A stretch of 64,000 nucleotides of DNA from Edaphochlamys debaryana (lineage: Eukaryota > Chlorophyta > Chlorophyceae > Chlamydomonadales), in contig JAEHOE010000054.1 of assembly GCA_016858145.1 (NCBI GenBank), forward strand, positions 124,001-188,000, read 5' to 3'. The translations under genes were made by a program, and so were the position numbers. Of this stretch, positions 35,001-44,100 are shown one piece after another (the stretch's first letter is position 1; the number at the start of each line of letters is the position of its first letter). The notes under the pieces were generated by a model, which saw only the letters and a list, made by a program, of their open reading frames with translations, ran no database searches and was not told where the DNA came from.

Positions 35001-37310
35001 GCGGATCATCTGCAGGCCGCGCGCCGGGCCACCACGCACCCCCTCTCGCGCCACTGGTTCCACGGCCTTCGCGCGGTTCACAGTGGAGGTGTCCCGCCCC
35101 TCCTGTGACGACTGGGCGGAGCCCGAGGTGCTCGCACGGGGCCAGGGCGCCTACTACCCCGCGCGCGCCACGTACCGGCCGTGCGCGGATGGCGCAACTG
35201 CCGATGTGTACGGCGCTGACGTGGACGGCCTTGCGCTGTACGACATCGAGCTGCTGCAGCTGCCCGTCCAGCCTGGAGCGATCGTGGTAAGGCGGGTTTG
35301 AGGCTGCTACCGCTACCGCTACCTTTGGTCTCAAAACGCCTTGCCGCAGGCGCGCTTTCCTTGCGCCCCTTGGCTCCTTCGTGTGGTCTAGGGCACCAGC
35401 CTTCTCAACGCCCTTCGCCTTACTTGTTGCTTCCCTGACCCCACCCACGCCGCCTCTTACCAGCTGGAGCTGCGCTGGGGCAACCGCCTGAGCCGCGCCG
35501 CACCGGTGGTGGTACTGGAGGACCCCGCGATGGCGGCGGAGCTGCAGCAGGTCGTACGGGTACGGCACGGTTGCGGGTACCGGTACACCTGTACGGGAGT
35601 GCGCGTTCAGCGGGTGTGGGGTGGGCTGAGGGTGTGGTCCGGGTGGTTGGCGATGTGCAATAGTCTTCAGCCTCTTCTGGCTTATCTGTGCGCGCGTCTT
35701 GCCGCACTGTCGTACAGGCCCTGTACGACAGACCCGACCAGCTGGACGACCTGCTGCTCGACCTGGGCACGTGGCTGCACCATGCGGCCGCAGCGCGTAC
35801 GGCAGCCGCGAACGGCCCGGCGGGTGCTGCTGAGTCACCGGCCCCCACTGCTGCTGGCCCCAACGGTCCCGACCGTCCCGAGCCGCAGCCGCTGGCTGGG
35901 GCGCCCCTCATGCCCGGGCGCGTACGGCTGCTGGCGGGACACCTGCTGTCGTACGCCAACGCCTGTGGCTGGAGCGCCACGGCCGCCGCCATCCGCGCAG
36001 ACCTGGAGGCGGCCCCTGGGGCGGGGACAGGCCCGGACGCGACTGACCTGGGCGTGAGCCTGGGTGCGGCCGGCGCAAGAGCGGCCGTGTCGGGGGCCTC
36101 GACAGGCGCTACGTTGGCCGCGGGCGAGGTGCAAGGCTCGACCGCTGACCAGCCGGTGGCGGAGATCGAGGCGGAGGCCACGGCAGGGACGTCTGGGGCC
36201 GTGAGCAGAGGCCGTGCTGGAGCCGCGGGGAGGCCGGTCGCCGGGGAGGGGTGGGCCGCTCTGGCGCTGGCGGGCGGCTGGGCGTGCGCCCCCCCGGAGG
36301 AGGAGGCTGCGTTCCAGGCGTACGCCGAGCCCCTCATCTTCATGCAGGGCATGGTAATGTGAGTGGAACTTGAAGGGGATTGGGTAGAGGAAGGCAGAGC
36401 ATAAGGAGTGGAGAGGAAGGCTTGAGCTCGGCAGGTGTACGGTCTGCAGGCTATGGCCTCCCGTGTCGGGTCCCAACCTTATCCGCCTGAACCTCCCTCC
36501 CCTCTCCCCTACCCCCCCTCCCTCCCTCCTCCCCCTAGGCAAGCCATGGAGGTGCTCTCCCTCCTCGCCCTGCTCTTCCGCGCGCGCCACGACCTCCTGT
36601 CCCCCGGCAACCTGACCACGCTCTCCGGCTGCGCCATGGGCACCCTCACCACCGCCGCCTGGCCCTTCCTCAGCCGCCGCAGCTGGGTGGCGCTGGTGAA
36701 CGCCGCCAAGGTGCCCCGCTACCTCTTCCACATGGCCGCAAAGCTCATGATCGGCTGGCTGGGGTTCCCCGCGCCGCCCGGGATCGTGCCGTACCAGATG
36801 GGGCTGGCCATGCTGGTCATGGAGGGGCTGCTGCTGCCGGGGTCGTGCCTGGTGAGCAGGAAGGGGGGGAGGGGGGAAGGGGAAGGGGCTGTGTTGCCCA
36901 AGGGTGCTGTGGTAGGGTGTTGCTGGCTTGCCCGTGCAAGGTGCGGGGCAGGGGAGGGCTGTGGGAACCTCCCGCTTGGCGCGCACCTCCGCCTGAGCCC
37001 GCCCCGGCCTCACGCTCCCCCTCCCTCCCTGCCCTCCCTCCCCCCCTCTTGCCCCCTTCCGCAGCTGCCCTTCCGCACCGCCCTGGTCCTGACACTGCTC
37101 AAGTGGCCGCTGGGTATCGGCATGATGCTGGAATCGGGCGCAACGGATGACGTGGCGCTGGCGACGATGCTGACCGCGCGGGTGGTGGTGGTGGCCATGG
37201 CGACGACACTGGCCTGCCACGCATACCTCAGGCTCTGCTTCAGGAGGCGGTCCGCAGCCATGGCCCTGAGGGCCCCGGGCGGTGCGGTGCCGAAGCTCAA
37301 GATAAGCTGA
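32025..37310 (+). CDS. Gene E: multi-pass membrane protein, family not recognised
   Basis: Eleven exons sum to 3,339 nt (1,112 aa): 32025-32283, 32553-32808, 32986-33028, 33199-33768, 33953-34058, 34285-34805, 34999-35286, 35464-35559, 35718-36358, 36539-36851 and 37065-37310. Hydrophobic segments cluster at both ends. N-terminal: ASILLLSALSAMTLT, LRFLLVNAITIV, VVSLFLLPRWVYVK with APLLLWIAAG, ALALAAVALLTA, LRLAAIAVVHVVAS. C-terminal: VLSLLALLFRARH, LTTAAWPFLS, GLAMLVMEGLLLPGS, ALVLTLLKWPLGIGMML, VVVVAMATTLACHAYL. The ~600-residue middle is soluble, Ala/Asp/Gly-rich and variable, with conserved islands GCIELLLDEE, YDIELLQLPVQPG and LDDLLLDLGTWL. I do not recognise the family; transporter or organellar-envelope protein are guesses. 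The start is the first ATG of an exon whose phase agrees with exon 2. Paralog F lies inverted at 50-56 kb. No TGTAA lies close after the stop; the first seen is at 38,194. Confidence 0.8.
32073..32447 (+). repeat. Source segment of the copy found in gene D
   Basis: Exon 1 of gene E from about codon 17 to its donor, plus the first ~165 bp of intron 1. It matches 26,158-26,531 in reverse complement. It is called the source because here the segment is part of an open, phase-consistent gene. Confidence 0.85.
36261..37249 (+). repeat. Near-identical inverted segment, copy in gene E
   Basis: About 990 bp, from the last ~100 nt of exon 9 through exon 10 and most of exon 11, nearly identical to the reverse complement of 50,101-51,092 in gene F. 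Both introns are included. Differences seen are a few substitutions (for example gtgagc versus gtaagc at the exon 10 donor) and length changes in a purine-rich run. Confidence 0.93.
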
Positions 37311-38241
37311 GGCAAGCGCCCGCATGGATTGAGGGCGGAGTGAGCCGCTTGGTCAAAGTTGGGAAGTTCATGGCGCGCGTGTGGAGGCCGCGGGCGCTCA
37401 TGGTGACGAGACGGCAAAGGCAAGCAACGAGAAGGGGGAGGCGGCGGAAAGCAACGCGATGTGCACCCCGCTGGCAATCTGCTGCGGCTTTAGTTTATAA
37501 GCACGAAAGCCGATGAATGGCGCGCATTGGGGCATCACACAGCGAGGGGTGATAGGAGCTTGCGACGCGGCGCGTTGCAGCCATGTTCCTGAGAGAGGCG
37601 TCTCCGCTGTGAGGGTTGTGATCGCGGAGGAGAGGCAACGGAGAAGCAGGTTATACAACGAAAGTATCCACGTGGGAAAGGGTTTGGCAATGATCTGAGC
37701 AATCGGGCTGGCGGCACATCTAAGTCATGGGGCGGTGGCGTGGGGGCACCGAGCTGTTCTCGTTGGTGGAACGGGCTGGCACGAGGAATATGGGCGGGGG
37801 CGGCGGGGATCACACTCTTCAAACAGCTTAAGCACGTGCCGGGGGGGGGGACAAGATCAGGGAAGACCGTGCTCTCACAAAGGTTTGAAGGGGAGGGTTT
37901 GTGCCAGGCATGAGGCTGCGGGCGTTGGCATACCTGTCGTGTTTCTATCTTAATACACATTGTGGCTTGACCTCTGGCCGCACATTACCCCGGGGGGCTG
38001 CGGTGAGCCCGCCCTGCTCGCATGGCCTGGTTGAATCTGCTGATAGTTGCACGTGCTTCAGCACGCACAGCTCACGATTTAACAGGGCAGCGAGGCAGTG
38101 GGCCCGGGCGAAAGCAACGCATCCTTGCAATTGGGTACCGGTATTCCATCGGCGGTTTGGAGGGCAGGGGGCGGCCCGGTGCCGGATTGGGTGTGTAACT
38201 ATGTGGGGGTTGTTTGACGTGCTTCTGTCCTGAGTTCCTGT

Positions 38242-38613
38242 GTGGCCGAGATGTGTTATCAATGTGGGGGTGCGTGGCAGTTTCGGTTCTGTGCCTTTGG
38301 GGTTGTGCATGTGCAGGGCTGTAGAGGAGTCTTTGCAAGGGGGATGCGCTGCCCTGTTTGCAAACTGCGCAATTGTCGCAACGGACATGGGCTGGAGTGC
38401 TCTCACGGGCCGTTGCCGCCTTGTTTGCGGGGGTCGGAGCAATGGAAGAGGCTGTCTTTCAAGTACCTACTCTTGTTTCCTGTGCAATGCAGGGAGTGTT
38501 CATTCAGGAAGGATCTGGTCATTGGGGCTGACGGGCGATTCCACCCTTCGGTCTTTGCCTGCGAAGACCAGCTGCGGCGAACGCATGCGGGCGTGCCGGC
38601 TGGGGGCGCCTGA
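38242..38613 (+). other. Cysteine-rich open frame, uncertain coding status
   Basis: A 123-codon frame from an ATG with CxxC pairs typical of zinc-binding: MCYQCGG, CPVCKLRNCRNGHGLECSHG and QCRECSF. A 239-codon frame in another phase (38,240-38,959) overlaps it entirely, so at most one is real. No splice support, no paralog in the window and no recognised family. It could be a small zinc-binding protein, part of a mobile-element ORF, or chance. Confidence 0.2.
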
Positions 38614-39419
38614 CGGCAAGGCGGGGCGCCGTTGCCTTGCCGCTGAGGTGCCAAGTCAGTCGTTAGGTGTGTGCTTCTTGCACTTCTTAGGGGTTACTTG
38701 TGGGCTCTATGACGCCGAGGTTGGGGCCACTCTGGGGGCCTTGGTCGGTCTTCCCCGGTCCGGGCCTGGGATTCATTGCAGTGAGGGGCTTCAAGGGGAT
38801 GAGGGGGCAAATCTTCTTGACATTGAGGCGCTTCTAACATTGGGAAGTCTGCTGCTGAACGCTGCCTATTGTCCCATGTTAACGTCACCTGCTGTAGTAG
38901 TTACGAGTTGCACCGACTCGCTGTGTTTCTGGGCCGCGGCACTGACGGCGCTGAGCTGAGGCCTCGGGGGGGCAGAGGGGCTGGGGACACAGGTCAATTG
39001 CTGCCGTCCCTTTGCCCGTGTCCCCGGCTCGGCTCGGTGCCCAAGGTCTGGCGGCCGGGCGCCGCAAGCACACGCCTCTGACCCCGGCTTGCAACGCACC
39101 CTGTGTACTGCGTGTATCGGTAGAGGAGCGGCCGCGTAGTGCCTTGGCCGCGGATTATGGTGTTGCTGTCCTGCCGCCTTGCTGGGTTCCTGACAACTTA
39201 GTGCGTTGGGCCGCCGCTGTAATGCTCCCACATTGTGCCTGGTCCAGTGGTCCTGCGCCTACGTTCGCAAGGTCGAGCTGTCAGACGTGTCAGTAGCCGA
39301 GCAGGCAGGTCCGAGCAGCCCGGTTTGAGTGCCGAGAGGACGGCAGCGACAGCAGCAGTGCATGTCCTTGACAGCGGGGCTAGGCGGTGTACTGGGAGCG
39401 GCGACACATAGCCAGTGGA

Positions 39420-40160
39420 GGATCTACCGTAATTCTCTAAGGAGGATCGCTGGAGGACTCTGGGTGAACCTAGGGAGGATCTACGGATGATCCTCTAAGG
39501 AGGACACCCCGGAGGACCCTCCTGTCCTCCGCATCCTACGGTCCTCTGTGCCCTCGGAGTCCTCCCAAGTCCACACCCGTCCTCCGGGTCCTTCGGGTCC
39601 TCCGGGTCCTCCAGCCCCTCCCGTCTCCCTTCCCTCCCCCCTCCCTCCCCCCTCCCTCCCCCCTCCCCCGCCCCCTCTCCCCCCCCCCCACCTCCCTTCT
39701 CTGCTGCTGCTGCTCTCAAGCCCACACCGTCCTCCGGCCCCTCCGACCCCTCCGGACCTCCCGAGCGACCCCCAGGGGCGGTCCTCCGGGTCCTCGGGGT
39801 CCTCCGGGTCCTCCGGCGCCGTCCAAATCGCCGCCTCACGGCCCGCCCAGGCATCCAATGAGTATCCATAACAACCTCTATACACGTTGCGCTCTTTAGC
39901 GCGGACTCTTGCTGGTCGTCGTCGCTCATTGATTGCGGCATGTGCCACGCGCACTGCCCCGCGAGCAACAGCAACCTCGTCCGCGCCCTCAAAACGCACA
40001 GGGCTAGCGCTATAGCCTCCCAAGGGGTTCCTCTTTCCTCCAGAAAGGCTTCCTCCGGAGGAGGAGTGGAGGCTGCCTAAGGCCCCTCTGCCCGGAGGAC
40101 CCATGAATCCTCCGGAGGGTCCTCCACGGTCCTCCAAGGGTCCTCTTGGAGGATCCTGCC
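39420..40160. repeat. ggtcctcc minisatellite with both orientations
   Basis: Clusters of a 9-11 bp unit (cgggtcctc, ggaggatc, ggaggaccc) occur at about 39,420-39,610, 39,720-39,830 and 40,035-40,160. Both strand orientations are interleaved and make short palindromes such as cctccggagg. A polypyrimidine run lies at 39,610-39,710. The 200 bp at about 39,840-40,030 between clusters is non-repetitive. Confidence 0.75.
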
Positions 40161-40184
40161 CTCCGCTGGCCATATGTGGGGCGT

Positions 40185-40392
40185 AGAAGAAAACAACGAA
40201 GCGAAGCGCTTGGTCGTGGCGTAGGGCGTGTTCCGCTGACTACGCAGACCTGTGGGGAGCTTACCGAGCAGGGGTCCCTGACAATACTGATGGGCCCCGC
40301 CCCCTTTCCACCCACCCCGTCTCCCCTCACTTGACCTCGCTCGAAGGCCTCCAGCAGGGATTAAAAGAACATCAACGAAGCGAAGCGCTTGG
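40185..40392 (+). repeat. Pair of 24-bp direct repeats
   Basis: The sequence caacgaagcgaagcgcttgg, preceded by similar A-rich bases, occurs at about 40,194-40,213 and 40,373-40,392, spaced 179 bp. Origin unknown. Confidence 0.75.
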
Positions 40393-41168
40393 GACAACGA
40401 CCCGCGCGGCGCCACGGCAGAATGTCACCGCCCATGCACACGCACGGTAGAAGTCACATACAATATAAGCGGCAAAGTGTTGGTATACGGTGCAGCAGTG
40501 CGCGTAGTCTGCGCCCATCGCGCCCCCTCCCATGAAGACGACAAGGGTGGCTGGTCGAAGGCAGCCAAAGGGATGAGCCCCGTGCGGGGAGCCCCCACAC
40601 GGAGGCGCCTGGAGGCGAACGGAGGGGCGCGAGGATGCACAAGAGTACACAGGCCTGCAAGCCCCTCCTGCCCCCCCTTTCGAGAGGGGAAAGCATTCAC
40701 CAATATCCGTCCCGACTCATTACTGAGGTCTAACAGCGTGTCGACAACAGGAGAGGAGGATGCACAGGGATGCCGGCACTGGCCCTCACAGGCCTGCAAA
40801 CCCCCCTGGCCCCCTCGCGACCAGGGAATGGCAGTCCGCCCCTTCGCGCAAGCTATCATCTTCCCGTGCCACAAAGCGCCATTGCGTCTTACTTCATGAG
40901 TCACGGCAGACGGCACGGGCCTCGTCTCGGCCTCGACTGGGCTCGTCAACCGTCCGTGTTAGGCGTCAGACATGTAGACATGGACGCAGTGAGATGAAGC
41001 TCGTGCCGCGTAGGAATAAGTAGCGTCATGTGTGTTCGCTTAGTTCGGCGGACAACTGCGTGCGAAAGAACGCAGTTGCTGCTGGCAGACGCCCCTTCAC
41101 TCGACACGCACCTTCACGTGTTAAAGGAGAAGCACTGTGGAACTAGCTATCTAGTTAACTGCGAGGCC

Positions 41169-44100
41169 ATGAGCAGAGAAAGGGCACCCACCCAGCAGTT
41201 CCAGGCTCTGCGTTGGTGTGGAACCCCACCAACGCAGAGTGCAGCTTGTGGGCACTTATGCTCAACACTACTTGCATGCATATTTGCATTTGTGGCAGCA
41301 TGCACGCTGCAAGGCATGGGCGCGCAAGCAGCGATGGCCGCGAGCGGTGGGCCGGCCGGCGACTGCCCTCTAATCGATATCCCGGAGTGGCTTGAAGGTT
41401 TGAAGGTAAGCTCATTGGACGGGCGGGCGGCAGAAGGGTTTCAGCAGATCAGGCGCGCACGGGCTCGGGTCACGCACGACAGCACCTTCCCCTTATCCAC
41501 TGCTCTCGTCAGCCCTGCCTATCGTTCCTCAACCTGCCAATGCATGCATAACGTGTCGCACGCACCGTGCGGCGTGCGCAGGCCACGGAGTTTGAGACGA
41601 AGTGGTGGGTCTTCAACGACGTGTGCGTCGAGGACGAGGCCATCATCCTGTACGACCCGCAGGTCCGTCCGCGCGTGTGCGCTGTGTTGTAGGGCAGGAG
41701 GAGCTGTCGCGCACGGGTGGTGCGTGCTACGTGACTGCTGGGGAAGGATCAAGCTATGGTTAGCTGGCGTCGGGGGGCACTGCTGCACTGACCACTCCGA
41801 CCGGTTGGCATCGTCGCATGGTCCTTGCGACGGAGGCACTCCCTGCATGCATGCGCTCCTTTCTTCTCCTGTTTGATTGGGTCCATGGGTCTGTGCAGAT
41901 TGTAGGTCGGGACCCGTCGGGAGGTAACGCGCCGCAAGTTGACTTAACCATGGCCCAGTGAGTGGTGCCGCGCACCAGAAGCAGAGTAGCGTGTGTCTGT
42001 AGATCACCCTTCCGGGTTCCTTGCTTGCCTTTGCAGGTACATGTTCAGGTCGGTGCGGTACGCCTCTGACCTAGAGGACCTTGCGTTGGGGACTCGCGCC
42101 CTGACCCACCCTGACCGATGCACCCCAGCTCACCTCACCTTACCAAAGCGTGTGCCTCCGTCATTTACCCTTTCCTCAATCGTTCTCACTGAACTAACAG
42201 GCCTGCGTCGTTTGCCACAGTCCAAAAGGTAACTAGTGCAGAAATGGAAGTACCGTATCTGGCCATGAGACTATCAGGCACTATACCGCATCCCGGTTGA
42301 TAGAGGGTTGGGCCAGCGAGCTCCCACCACTACTCTCTCGATCGTAGGATGTTGCCCCTCGCCGGATCCCCCCGGTACCCCCCTCGGGTACCCCACGTGA
42401 CAGCGGTGGGACAGGTGATTAGATGGCGGCCTGCGTGCCACGCGTTAAGCCCACACGCCTGCGTCCCCCTGCCATCCTTAGGCTGTGAAGGACGGCTTGC
42501 CCCACCACACCGGCAACGCCACCCGCCTCCAGCGCAGCTTGGACGTACCCGATGCGGTGCCCTTCTCGCACGTCCACAAGGTGCCCTTCCGCCTCTACAT
42601 TCGGTACCCCAGCGAGCAGGTTGGTGCGGCGGGGCGCAGTCGAGAGCCGTACCTGGGCAATCAAGACGCGGGAGGAAGAGGGGTACGACAGCGGGGAAGT
42701 GGATTACGGGGGGTAGGCAAAAGGGGAGAGGGAGACGTGCAAGGGGGCGTAAGAGGAAAGTTCAGGCAGCCGGGGAGGGTTCAGGCGGCGGTGAGGGTTC
42801 GGGGCACGGCGGAGCCTGAGGGGCCAGAAACGTGGGGAAATTCCGCGGGGGCGCGGGGACGGAGGGCGGGCATGAGGGCTTCCCGGGGAGGGGCCATAGA
42901 GTGCTGCCGAAGTGTACGTTCAAAGCACTGGGTAGGGCCTAGTGGTCAACGTGAATGTGGCTGGGGGCGGGTGTAGCGGGGCAAAAGGCCGGGGCGTGTT
43001 TGAGTCTAATTGGGGCTTGCCCAAAACAGGCCCCGCTACACCGCTCTTCCGTACCGCGCCCCTGCAGGAGGCGGCGTCCAAGCCCAAGTTCTCGGGGTGA
43101 GCATGCATGGACACTATTGGGCGGGACTGGGCGGCGCGTGGTGCCTCCTGGTCCGTCCTGGCGTGTCTAATCATGCGTGTCGTGCGTGCGTGAAACGGAG
43201 TTTTGCTTGGGGGAATGCCCGGCAGTCCGATCTGGCCACCTGGGGAAATCGGCGGTATCTCGGTCTTTGCAGCCCGAACAGCAGCCTGTGCGCTGCGGGA
43301 GTGTCCTGCTAGCAAGGGGCAGCAGACGGGTAGGTGGGTCGGGGCGCTGCAGCAACGAAGCGACAGGCATGTGTGACCTCGGGACGGGTGACGGACATGG
43401 TGACATCGGCTGGAGCAGGGGCCAATGATGATTGGTTGGAAAAAGGGGGGAGAGGAAGGGGATGATGGAGGAAGGGGATGATGGAGGAAGGGGATGATGG
43501 AGGAAGGGGATGGTTTGATGATGATGGGGCGGTGATGATAGGGCGGTGAAACAATGTTGCCCTTCGAACACCTACTTGGTGCCAGCTTGATGAGTCACAG
43601 AGCTGGGGATAGATGGACTGCGGATTGGGGAACGTGTGACTTCGATTGGGAGATCGACATGCTTCCAGCCCCGCCCTGCCCTGCGACATCATCACCGGCT
43701 GCCTCTCGCTCCCCCTGCTGCAGGTGCACGGTCCCTGTTCTCATGTTCAGCCACTGGCCCCACAACTACGCGTAAGAGCGAGCGAGAGGGGGCACAGGAG
43801 GAGGCACGGGGAATCAATAGATAGGACCGTGCCTGGGGGGTCTTTCACCGATGCCGTCTTACTGGGAGTGCACCCGCAGGGGGAGGAGGAGGCGTGGACG
43901 GCCCTTAGGACTTACGCCAGACTCGGGGAGGGGGGATTGCCTGCGATCATCCGGCTGAGGCTAGCTGCAAGAGACCCCATGTGAACGGGCACATGGGCTT
44001 GGGGTGACGGGAATGCCAGACTTCCCACTCTTGCCACCTTCCATGCCCGCTCGGCCCGGACTCTGCAGCGAATACGTAATTCGCGTGCCCGCGACGATAC

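Larger units (their letters stand above)
37311..41168. other. Intergenic region between genes E and G
   Basis: About 3.9 kb with no gene I can support. 37.3-38.2 kb: probable 3' UTR of E and plain sequence. 38.2-39.3 kb: open frames, one cysteine-rich (separate entry). 39.4-40.2 kb: ggtcctcc minisatellite (separate entry). 40.2-40.4 kb: 24-bp direct repeats. 40.62-40.81 kb: an imperfect direct repeat sharing ggatgcaca and cacaggcctgcaa at about 40,633-40,662 and 40,758-40,800. The last few hundred bases should be the promoter of G. Confidence 0.5.

Noticed and set aside
32025..37310. Gene E/F pair as a transposon with inverted repeats
   Set aside because: The repeats are parts of two intact spliced genes that differ elsewhere; no transposase or terminal structure is seen.
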